Assembly: GCA_024516035.1 (NCBI GenBank)
Contig: CM044967.1
Coordinates: forward strand, 7,392,532 to 7,456,531
Direction of reading: 5' to 3'
Length of the DNA stretch: 64,000 nucleotides
DNA from: Bactericera cockerelli
Lineage: Eukaryota; Arthropoda; Insecta; Hemiptera; Triozidae
The translations under genes and the position numbers were made by a program. Below are positions 45,066 to 56,700 of the stretch, one piece after another; the first letter of the stretch is position 1, and each line of letters starts with the position of its first letter. The notes below the pieces were generated by a model. That model had not been told where the DNA came from and searched no databases. It saw nothing but the letters and a program-made list of their open reading frames with translations.

Positions 45066-45717
45066 GACTGCTGCAGAATAAAGAACTGAGAACTTGCAAT
45101 AACTGGAAACTGTATAGAAAAAGTCTTCGAATTCAAGGTATTAGTTAAAAGTAACACGGTGTTTTGTCTATTTCTTTCTCAAATTGAATAATTTAAAAAC
45201 AAAGCGCAAATTAGCCGCAAAAAAGATTTTCAAAAATAAAGTAGTAAACAAAAATTTAATACGTTTTGTGCGCACGCGTGTATTATAGACCACAGATTTA
45301 TTATCTGTGGTTTATTTTTTATGGGGATTCGCAGAGTCAGACTTAACGGTTCGTTAATATTGATTGTCTGATTAAAATTTTGTTAATAATTTTGGTCGAC
45401 CTAGATCAAGTAAATTTAATGAATAACACTTTTTGCTTCCTTTTCTTTAATCAATCAATCAGATGGCTCGTAAAATAAGTGAGCATGATCACTAAGCCAA
45501 CATTATTTTAGTTGAAGTGATGGAAAAGTTAAGAGCTCAGTTTCGAAAAAAACTGACAAGTTCCAATTTTACTACACACTTTCTACGTCGGTAGGTAGTA
45601 GGTCCTTTTAGGTACATTAAAGAAAGTGAAAAAGAAAAGTTTGAGATTTTGGATCAGAATTTATCCCTAGATTAATATCCTTTTTAATTTTCATGTCCTG
45701 AAAAGAAAAATTATAAT

Positions 45718-45824
45718 AGCAACTACTCAAACTGGCTTTACTAAATCTACTCTGAAACTGGGACTTGAACCACCGACCTCAGGGTTATAATTCCTCCGCC
45801 TAGGCCTTATTGATCAAGCTCGGT
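45718..45824 (-). mobile_element. tRNA-headed SINE, family S1, diverged
   Basis: Minus-strand B-box GGTTCAAGTCCCAGTTTCAG; the head has a small internal insertion (TAGGCC duplication). Confidence 0.55.
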
Positions 45825-46251
45825 AATTTTACTATCCTAGTTGACAAAGACAGAGCGGCAAATTTGCGATAGCCCAAATATTTCGATAGTCAGTTTTCAG
45901 TGACAAAATACGTTTTAGAGGGTTTGTGGCTATCTCTGACTCAGTGTGTCTGTGAACAAGATACCTACACTTATCTATTAGTTAGCTCACGATCCGTGTA
46001 GAATACTGTAGGGTAGTGTAGAGGTCCAAGTTTCAAATCTCTAGCTACTAGCATGAAAGCTAGAAATTTGGAATTTGAAAATAATGACGGGTGTACACTT
46101 CGATATTCTATTGATAACTCGGACTTTTTTATAACCCATCCTCAATGTACCACCGGTATTTGGTTCCCCTTGCTCAAACCAGGGCCGTATCCAGGATTTT
46201 CGTCAGGGGGGGGCCCAAATATGTAGTATAATAATAATAATAATATTACTA

Positions 46252-46316
46252 GCGGGTTACACCCGCCGCGGCAGGTGTAAGCGGCGCGCCGCTTCGCCAG
46301 CCCATCACACACACAC

Positions 46317-46364
<48 letters not shown>

Positions 46365-48312
46365 GCACACACACACAAGCAGCACACACTTACACACACA
46401 CACACACACACACATACCACACACACACACACGCACACACACACGTACAGCACACACACACACACACACATGGAGAGAGAATGTGTCGAAAAACTTGAAT
46501 ATTTTGACTTTACCCGGCGTAGCTCAAGAACAGCTCATCAGAATTTTGCGATCGATATGTCAAATGAAAGCTCAGATCCTTGCCTAGAACTTTTTCACTT
46601 TGAATTGATCAGTCGTCACTTTAAATTTCGAGAAAAAATGTCATTTACCTTTAAAAACGTGACTATTTTACGTGTTACCCATCCATATTACTTCCGAGAA
46701 ATTTCTAATATTAGAAATCGGAAGTATTGTGTTCGTTTTTGTAAAAAAAAATATTTTTTTGCTCCGATTTCAATTTTTTTCATATTTCTGGACGTTTCAT
46801 AACCTCCTGAGCAAATTTGGTTTTGTGTCTGTCTGTCGGTCTGTCGGTCTGTCGGTCTGTCTGTCTGTTAAAACGATTCCTTGTAACGCGCAAATCTCGG
46901 AAACTACTCGACCGATTTTGATGAAATTTTGCACACATCTAGGAGACATTCTGTAGATGGTTCCATTTTAAATTCATCGAATTCGTACTAGCGGCTCTGG
47001 GTGAAAGAGACCATGCGCCTGACCACTAACGTTTTACTTAAATGCTTATATCTCGTTAACGGTACACCCGATTTTGATGAAATTTTGTATGTATATGCAT
47101 ATTATTGTTTTACACAGGCTTTTTATATTTTCTTTTTAATTAATTATAATTTGACTCTGATATTTAAGAAAATCCGAAATTTTGGACAATAAAGTCAAAA
47201 AATAAGAACCACGACTTGCCGATACAGAATTTTTTGTAGAATCTAGAATGTAAAAAAAACGGTTTTCTATCATATAAAACTTGAAATTTGAAGAAAATCG
47301 GTTCAGCCGTTTTGGAGATACAAGTAATTTAGTATAAAAACTCAAAAAACGCACGTGTACACAATGTGAAACAATCACGAGGAAGTATTGTGTCCATAAT
47401 TGGCAGTGTATTTTTACCTTACTTGGCGTAGCTCAAGAACGGCTCATCAGAAATTCGCTATCGATGTGTCAAATGAAAGCACAGACCCTTGCCTAAAACT
47501 TTCTCACTTTGAATTGATAAGTCACTTCAAATTTCTAGAAAAAATGTGATTTAGCTTTAAAAACGTGACTATTTTACGTGTTACCCATCCATTTTTTACC
47601 TTAAATTAAAAGGTTCTTAATAAGATAAAAAATGGTTATCAAATTCGTGTTCAGAACCTCAAAAAACCTATGAATTGATATGTCACAACCCACATCTAGG
47701 ATAAAAAAAAAAAGTTAGTCCGAGTGGACCCTCCCAAAATACCAGTAATTAGAGTCGGGTACCAAAAAGTTCAAGATATGAAAAAAAAATATTCGGGACA
47801 AACCCCCAATGTTTTTTTATTTAAAGAAAAACTGGTTGTCATGAAAATTTCATATCTCTTACTATTTAGCCAGAATCACCAAATTCTGTCAAAAACCGGC
47901 CACCGATGGCACCGATTTTTTACATTTATGACCTCTGTGCCAAATTTCAAGTCTCTAGCTTCTGCCGTTCTTGATATATCCTGTTTACAGACAGACAGAC
48001 ACGGAACAATGGCTGAAACTTTGGGTTTAGGCTCTGGGGACCCTAAAACGTGTTTTTAAAATGAAAATTCACTATCGAAAATTTTGGGTGATTCCATTAC
48101 TTTCCTTTCTATAAAATAAGGAAAGTAAAAATAAATCAAAAGCACCGTGTTTTATTTTGTAGATTGTTTTGCGAGCTCTCAGCAGAACTCAGCACTTTGC
48201 ACTTTCCACTTAGGATTCTACTTGGTAGGTACATAATATTATGTTGTAATGTAATTGGTTTTTACTGTTTATTGTGTTTAGGAATCAACATGTACGTTTG
48301 TACGCATGTAGA
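46252..48312 (-). mobile_element. Helitron-like insertion, about 2.06 kb
   Basis: The minus-strand end is the hairpin GCGGGT-GTA-ACCCGC then TAG, with host T next, a Helitron 3' end. The opposite end, from the empty-site comparison, is TCTACATGCG with host A before it. Inside lie a (CA)n tract, a (GTCT)n tract, and a direct duplication of about 185 bases (46505-46690 and 47413-47600). No Rep/helicase is present. The 3' end is firm; the 5' end is inferred. Confidence 0.6.
46305..46470. repeat. (CA)n microsatellite
   Basis: Long, slightly interrupted CA repeat; it creates spurious open frames rich in Cys and Val on the minus strand. Confidence 0.95.
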
Positions 48313-48335
48313 TATGTAATGTACCTAGAAAAAAA

Positions 48336-48560
48336 TCCAAGGCAGGGGGGGCCCTGGACGAGAGCCTGCGTTCAAGTAAGAATTTCCAGGGGGGCCCGGG
48401 ACGAGAGCCTGCGTTCAATTAAGAATTTCGAGAGGGGGCCCGGGACGAGAGCCTGCGTTCAAGTAAGAATTTCGAGGGGGGCCCAGGACGAGAGCCTGCG
48501 TTCAATTAAGAATTTCGAGAGGGGGCCCGGGACGAGAGCCTGCATTCAAGTAAGAATTTC
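48336..48560. repeat. GC-rich tandem repeat (about 45-bp unit, about five units)
   Basis: Each unit has GACGAGAGCCTGCGTTCAA, then AAGAATTT and a run of G with GGCCC. A single unit is seen at 3105-3160. The frames that cross it are repeat artefacts. Confidence 0.85.
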
Positions 48561-48633
48561 AAGGGGGGGCCAAGCTCGAGGGGGGGGCCCGGGCCCCCTG
48601 GGCCCCCCCCCTAAATACGGCCCTGGCTCAAAC

Positions 48634-50725
48634 CATCTTATGTTTCACCCTAGATATTCTACGGTTGGGTTATTGCTGCTGAATTTCGACCACTTTTTGG
48701 CGGTATAGATGAGTGAGTTCTGGATAAACAGTTAGAGATATTAAACAAATTAAGCGAGTTGATTGACCCCCCTAAAGCATGACTGTATGAAATCACAAAT
48801 CGAAGTTTATATTTACCTACTTTTCAATATTGTTCAATTTATTTTTTGTGATTTATTGATGTATTAATAATTAATATTGTAATGAGTTCAAATGAGAACA
48901 CATTTCGTACGTTAAACCTTTGCTGGAGATGTTTGTACAATGAAAGGCCCCCCCATTAGAAATCAATGTTGTTTTTATTGTTGAGTTTAAGGTTTGACCT
49001 AATGAAACAAATTGATTCAATCTAATTAAATATCAGTCGTTGAATTAATATGTAAATCAATCAGTATTTACATAATGTATAGTAACTATGGTAGACCCCC
49101 CTGTCAATCTTGAGTCATGATTTATCACAAAAGTACCTAGCTTTTTTCTTCTTCTTTTTTACTGCTTGTTTTTGTTTCGTAGCCATGAAAAAATACTTTT
49201 TTTTCTCTCAATATTATCAACTTGGATAATTCTTGGTAATTATTGAAGATCTGGTTTAAATTACTTATGTGAGGTATTTACTGAATACCAAACTGCCAAA
49301 AGACCTAATTAAAACGAACACAAATATAATTATTATGAGGGCTTTAGTCCTGAATTTGTCGCTTTCTGACAATTCTACAGGATATGGGGAATCACAATAA
49401 TTATCCGTGGTTCTTCTCTCTGACGACAGGGTTCCTTCAACTTTGCCGACCTCCGTGGCTCAGTGGTTAAGAGCATTGGTTGCTGACCCGGAGGTTGCGG
49501 GTTCGAATCCCGGCTGGAGCGGAAAATTCTAACCTAGTTTTCAGTTTCCGGAATGGCATGGATGTAAAGGTAAAGTGCCCTGTTGTAATGCGAAAGCGGT
49601 TCCGGGGAACAATTACCTTTTTTTAAATAAAAAAAAGGTTCCTTAAAGGAAATTTCCCGAATGAGATACTCATGTTGCTTGATTGTATTTTTTTTTTTTT
49701 TTTTCTTTCTTAAAAAAAATAAAAAAAAATAAATAAGAGGCCAAGAGTAGACGGTGGAACATTATGGTTTGCACGCAGCACAATGGAATTTGAATGGCGC
49801 AGGGTCATTCTAAATTTACAATATTAGGGTTTTCAGGTTACTGATGGGTTCAGTTCTACGGAGATTTCAGATCATTGAGATTTATCACAAAAGTTTCCTG
49901 TATCAATATTAGTCAATAAGCATAAATTTCAGAATATAATTGGCATGATTAGGAGCTTTGTAGTGTTGTGCTATCTACAATTCTACAGTATCTACTAAAA
50001 TTGTGTCAACAAAACAAAAAGCCATTTTACATGACAGGTAGTTCTTAAACACAGGGACCTTATCGCCCACAATTGCTTTTTTGTTAGAAAAGCAACAGCG
50101 GAATCTAAACTTCTGTAACAAAGATGATGTTTCCAAAATGTCAATAATAAAATGAGGAAATTAAGTGAATGTGCAATTCAGTGAACAGTTCCAAATTCAT
50201 TCAATGTTATGAGGAAACATTATTTTTACGAAAACCTCGTGAAAGGACCATAAAAAAATACGCAAGCGCCAAAAGAACACCTGGGGGGGGTTTGTAGCTA
50301 CTCTTCTGTTGTTTCTTGCTTCGCATTCTCTCTTATCTAGTTATCGTGCACACTTCCAAACACTAACAGTTGAACAGTTTTACAGTTCGTTCCTTCATCC
50401 CGTGACAGATAGAGGCAGTGAAAACTCGCGTCAAACTCAATACATTTTCTTTACAATATTAGTTGTTTAAATTAGTTTATTTTTCGCTATTAAATATCTT
50501 AGTCATTTTATCTTTTTTTTTTATAGAATTTAAACAAATCCACTCTCCACTTAAATTTATTCATGTGACTGTTCCTATCCAAGCGTTGTTCCATAAAATC
50601 AAGAAACAAGTTATCGTTCTTAACCTTACTGTATCTCAACTCATTTGACATCTGTCAATCAGTCGATTGAATGAGGAGCTAGTAGTAACTTGTGAGTTGG
50701 TTTGTGTTAAAGTGATCGTCCTGTC
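48634..50725. other. Flank upstream of the ChaC-like gene
   Basis: AT-rich intergenic DNA plus an S2 SINE (49445-49636). 50340-50725 probably holds the promoter and 5' UTR of the gene at 50726. No other coding signal. Confidence 0.5.
49445..49636 (+). mobile_element. tRNA-headed SINE, family S2
   Basis: GCCGACCTCCGTGGCTCAGT, B-box GGTTCGAATCCCGGCT, A-rich end. GGTTCCTT occurs on both sides (from about 49430 and 49637), a likely target duplication. Confidence 0.8.
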
Positions 50726-53700
50726 ATGGAACTCATGGACCCCTCGGACGCCTCAGAGTCTGGCGACTCAGTCTGGGTCTTCGGCTACGGATCCCTTTGC
50801 TGGCATCCTGGATTCGAGTTCGAAAAGTCCACCACAGGCTACATCAAAGGATATTCGCGGAAGTTCTGGCAAGGGAACGATCAGCACAGGGGCACTCAGG
50901 ACAATGTAAGTGACAGCATTTGTAATATTTACTAAGACATTCAAGACGGAGTTTCAACATTATACGGAAAGACTGTCGAAAAGCACACATCGAAAATATT
51001 TCATCTTGTTGAAAGTTCATGAAATGTCATTCACCTCTCACTTGAATTGTAATTCTTTTTGCATTTAAATTAAATACCCAATTGCAATTGAAAGTAATAT
51101 TTCTTTACCTCTAATTTCTAATTTTGGTGATGAAATTCTTTTTTATTTTGGAAAATAATTGATGAACAAAAATAGAAACAAATCAAAACAATTTGTAAAC
51201 ATACAATGTTTACAAACAAAACTGTTACCGTGGTCGATAAATTGACGATACTTTTGCAAAAATGGACAAGGAAAATAAATATTCCAGATAAAGTTGTGCC
51301 ACTTCTTCTTTCTACCGTATTTATTTCTTTTATTATTATTTATTTTTTCATTTTATTTTTTTCTTTTATCTCGGAAAGCCTGATAAAGAGTCTTTTTACC
51401 CTCCCTCGAAGAACCCTCCTAAATTTTCGACATAACTAGGACTCGAACTGAAACCACAATGTCCGAAGTCCACCAGCTACCTGCTTTTACATTGAGGTTA
51501 AATATTAATTGATCTCTAGATTAGACACAGAATGTATGCTTGTATGCTATTGAATGAGCTGGATCTGGTGACATGTATAGAGATCATGAGGATATTGTTG
51601 ATATTGACATTAATGTCACGCTGCTTCATACATCTCACTCTCTCATTAAGATTCCGTTTTTAAAATCGAGACTGGATGTACTTAAGTAGAGATTTCTGTG
51701 CATTGTTGAAGATTTTTTTCTGTAAAATTGTTAAAATATCTATAGTTGAAATAAGATAAAACTGTGATAGTAAAGGGAATCCTTTCCTCATTATTGCAAG
51801 ATAAACAGGTATTTTACCTATTGTACGAAAAAAGTATTGTTTTGAGTGATTCCGTGTTTTTTAGGTGTTTTTATGGATACCAAGACTTGTAGCATATATG
51901 CTTAATTGATTAGTAATTATTATAAGAAAAACAATCTTTTACAAAACAATTTTACCCCAGCACATGTTCGGGTAATCGGATCCATAGCAAACACGGGTTA
52001 ACATAACTTAACCAACAAAAAACCACTTACCACATAGAATGCTTAAACCTAAACCTCAATTAGGATTTTTTGCGGTCGCATATCAACTCGGCAAGTCTTG
52101 TTCTACAGGAATTCGGTCAAAGACGTTAGATGTATTACTTGTGATGAAGACTGAAGATAATAAGACGAGAGACATTAAAGACATGTGTCTTCATTCAGAC
52201 GCACACTGACAGATGAAACCACCTGTCTTGTGTGGCTGGCGAACTAAAAACAGGGGAGTGATCCAAAGAATAAAACCTTCTTGACTGTCAGGAATGAAAT
52301 GGGGGTTCATAATGGTTTCAGAAAAATACTATATGTACGGTAAAAACAATAAAAACGGTAGTAAAGAAGAGATTAACCCTCCCATCAAATCATTCTGTAT
52401 TGCTTGAAGCAGAAAGGTTTCTTGACAACAGCTTAGAGGCATGCTTGCTTACCCTGCTGATGATGCATTCAAAGTCGAGACCGTCAAATATATGTAGTCA
52501 AAATATTTGCAAAAGCTATCGTTTGGTGCTAGACCTGTAAACTGTATAGATAGCACTTCAAAAACTGTAATAGGATAGTTTACTTTTGTCACCCGTCATA
52601 GGGACTCACTAGAAAGATATTATAGCACCTACTATGGAAAGACTGACTAGCCTGACTGGCCCCTGAGTTATTGTATAAAAAAAGAAACCCAGCTAGAAAC
52701 TACCTACCAACGGAAAACTTGAATAGTTTCCTCTTTTCACCCATCAGAGGCACTCACTAAAGATATACGAGCAGATACCACCTACTACGGAAAGACTGAC
52801 TACCTGTAGTACAGAATAAAAGCATGCTTAATAAAAGCATGTTTAAACAAGAAACCCAGCAAAAAAACTACCTTGAAACGTCGATGGTAAACGAAACCAA
52901 CTCAAATAACCACAAGAACAAAACTGATATTAGTTTTCAACTTGTAGCATGTCTTCTTTCTCAGTAATGTAATTTCACTCGGGTATGAAGAAACAACCTT
53001 ATTACAGGATATGTATTACTGAAATCTCAGAGCATTATTTCATCATCTCTCTAGAGAGATATCCTTAGCTTGCATTGTACAACGATACAATCGGTACATG
53101 CTACAGCACTAAAATTTGAGATTGATTATTATACCTAGCTGTACTTTTTTAAATTGGAATTTATTAAAACATTTCGTGGTGTATTTATTAAACATTATAA
53201 AGTTGAAAAACACCACTTTAATATAATAGAATATAGATAGATTAAAACATTTCATTAGGTAAAGGAAATGTTAAAGACTAAAACTAGAGTTAGTCTTTAA
53301 CAAAGAAGATAGAAATGGTCTTAAATGTATTTTATTTATATATTTTTCAAGTCCAATGTTTCACGATCTTTTTATTTCGGCCCTACTCCTGTTGATGGAC
53401 GCAGGACGCTTTTATGATCTACAAGCGTCTACAAGTTTGTGGTTGTCCATTCTGTAATATTTAAATATTATGTCTCCTCTGATGGGCAAATACTTTTTAT
53501 TTTTGTACTAGGTCAGGTCTTAGCAAGTGAAATCTGACATTCCCCAATCCTGAAGAAGTTATTTGATTATTTTTACCTTTACGTTCTCAAGTTGGTTTTA
53601 TGTTTTGAATCAGACAGGTCTTTTTTGAAAATTGGCACCGGAGATAATGCTGTCGTTTAGTTAAGTATACGTTGTGATGTTGGTATTTTAAATTGAATCT

Positions 53701-56700
53701 TGATGAGCCAAAAAGGTTGAGATAACCTGATGTTGTCTTTTAGTTAGGTACTGGTTGTGATGGTGGTATTTCAAATAGACTCCCTACTGGGCCAAATAGA
53801 TTGAGAAGACCTGATATTCATATAGGTACAATGTACATCTGGTACAACTTCTCACTTTTTATTTTGACTGGCAGAATCAATAATGATCAAACTAGCCTTG
53901 ATCCTCCCAAAGCATAAAAAAATATTCAAATTAATAAATTAAAAGAAAATATACTGGAATTTAACGAACTTTTAAAGTTAAAGTGATGTCAGCGTCTATT
54001 TTACGATGAATACACTCTTTCTTGAAGAATTGGCCTTATCATTTAGGCAATCCTTCAAGATACCTTTACTTTTGGATTGTTAATTGTGTAAAAGTACTGT
54101 AGTAAAAATTAAACAAATAGACATAGAAGGTATCCCTTAGAGTTGTTTGTAAGGGATACCTTTCGGTGCGCTCGTGTTGACCCTGCACTTAAAAGGGAAG
54201 CACTGTGTCACTTCTCGCCCATCAGAGGGGAGGCATACTACGGGATGGGCAAGCTACAACATAGAGCACAAGCGTCTACAATAGCTGCTTTCATGGATGT
54301 GCAATGAAAAACACTCTCCGCAGGCCTGGCCGCAACGCGGCTAGTTCCAATATAAATTGATTCAACATACATCACACTCCAGTGGAAAACTTGACCATGT
54401 TGATCGAGACGGATCATAACATTCGAGTTTATACAATGAACTAACATTCGAGTTTGAACATACACGTAGTATAATACGTTGACCGTGTCGTTATAGTATT
54501 TCTACGATATGGATCATATCCTGTCTGTGAAAATGACCAAGGAAGTAACCCTACAGACCCGTAGGTATTAATTAGTAGCTTACAAAAAATATACATAATT
54601 ATCACCGGTGTAGTTATAAATTTCCGATGGGGTTGTGTCAATAATTAAAACCTGACAGGAAGGTATAGAATCCTCTTTATGAAGTCACCGTGGCAGAGTG
54701 AGTTAGCGCGCTGGGCATTGCACGCACGGTGACCTGGGTTCGATCCCCAGCGGGGCAGGATTTTTTCTGCTCTATTCTTGGGTGTTCGGGGTCCACTCAT
54801 ACAGTCATACCTCGTGAGGAAAAATGAGTAGCTGCTTTAATGTGAGCTGCGACCAGTGGCGGAATTATAGGCAAAAATAAGATATTGGGATATTAATGAT
54901 ATGGAAAAGTCCTATATTCTTCGCTACCCACTATAATTGTGATATAATAACACAAAGAAACACATTTATTTATTATTATTAGAGTCCTCTGTATTACTCC
55001 TAATCCTACTCAACACAATGAGGCATTGTCGCACATCTTTTCGGGCCTGAATTCGTCGCCACTGGTGCATGACGATTATGATTTAAAAAATAATTAAGAA
55101 AGTAAATTCCTGGTATTAAATTCCTAGTAAAATAGGTATTATCTTTATTCTGTTAAAAGATTTAACTGGGTTAAATGTTCACTTCACGCCACTTATCTTA
55201 TCAAATATTATTGGTGAAATCATTTTTGCCATAGTTGGCTTAATATGATATGGAAGCATATCAGCAATCAATAATCGCAAATACTTGACTAAGGTCACAA
55301 AAAAATATTACAATTACAGTGTGCAACAAAAGTTTTGACTTTTTGTTAATATGTTTGTATACGATTTTTCGTGTTATTTTGTACCTAGGTATGCCACACA
55401 ATATCTCAAGAATCCCAGAGTAAAAAACAATAATTTTCAAGCATATTACTGTGAAAAACATTAGATTGTAACAGCCATTAAGCCATGGTCAGATAATTTC
55501 TGTTTCATTGTAACAGCCGTGGTCACATAATTTGTGCTTAAAATAAATTTAAACAATCGTGAGAACTTTCGAGACACCCTACAATTCCTACCCGCTCTTG
55601 TCATTATTAATCATTCAATCAATTTAATGGACACCTTGTTTCCACCTGTATACCTATGATATTAATTATTAATTTATGTTCTTTACTCTGGCTATTGCAA
55701 GACCTACACAATTAACTTTTTGTGCAAAGAGAAGGGAAGTCAGCGGGTAATGCCATAACTGATAGTAGACAATTATAAACAGGTAGTATCCCGTTTCTTA
55801 TCAGTGATAAGGTATTGGCCTTATCATTCCACGTGGTAGCGCTCTATAGATAACGTGACAATGAACTCCAGCTGAGGCGGGAAAGTGTAGACTGTACAGG
55901 TGGAAAATTTACATAGAGTCAGCGTCGATGGCGCGCTGAAAGCGCCGGTTCTCGTAGGATCACCAAAGTTAAGCAACGTCCAGCGAGGTGAAGATTTTGT
56001 GATGCTGGCATTCCAACCCAACCCAGGCTGGGTGAGGTTAATGTGGGTAGCAGGTTTGTAAGTTTCCTGCGAATGGAGGGTCAAACCCTCGTCGTGTATG
56101 ACCATGTAGTTGAAAAACGACGTTAAACTCTAATAAAACAAATAATTTACATAGAGGTTAGTTGGTGGCATGAATATTCAGAACAATATTACTGAACTAA
56201 TTTAGAGTGATTTTGATTTGACTCATCAGTTCATTCAACCTGTCAATCTAAATCAGGTTTCGTCAGATCATTCGCTCACTTGTATGACAGTGACGAGATA
56301 GAATAAAAGCAAGATCAGATTGGTTAATCTACAGGGTGTCCCGTATACAGATGCAAATATTTTGAGGGTAGGTTCAGCCCACCGTGGACTATCATATGAG
56401 CGAAACTTGTAGTGGGGCATTTTGCTTCGTTAAAGAGTTATGGCCAAATCCCTGTTTTTCCCACAGGTCTAGAGGTCACTTAGATCGATGCACGTTTTTA
56501 AAGAAATGGTAGCCAGTAAGTAATTTTTGACTTCATGTATGGATAGTCATGCATATTTTCCTTGAAATGCAGTTGGTTGCATGAAAAAATATTGAAAGAC
56601 CAGAGAGATATTTAATTATAAGTTCAATACTTTTCTAAAATTTGATTTTTCCCTGTTTTCCCTTTCGTGAATTTAGAGTACTTCTACAATTGCAATTCTG

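Larger units (their letters stand above)
46180..48625. mobile_element. hAT-like GC-rich element split by a Helitron-like insertion
   Basis: The ends are CAGGGCCGTAT and ATACGGCCCTG, flanked by the 8-base duplication GCTCAAAC (46172-46179 and 48626-48633), the hAT pattern. The host element's own DNA is 46180-46251 and 48313-48625; comparison with 3073-3235 shows the rest is an insertion. The right half contains a GC-rich tandem repeat. Confidence 0.8.
50906..56329. other. First half of the ChaC intron
   Basis: Mostly unique AT-rich DNA. A tRNA-like B-box (minus strand, about 51425-51495) may be an old SINE head. 53835-53870 is a copy of the short dispersed motif. 54684-54840 is an S3 SINE and 55919-56143 a 5S SINE. 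I see no exon here. Confidence 0.5.

Noticed and set aside
46142..46471. 109-codon minus-strand frame rich in Cys and Val
   Set aside because: It is the translation of a (CA)n microsatellite.
48274..48708. 144-codon frame with repeated RACVQVRISRG units
   Set aside because: It runs through the GC-rich tandem repeat of a transposon; no start context, splice sites or family match.
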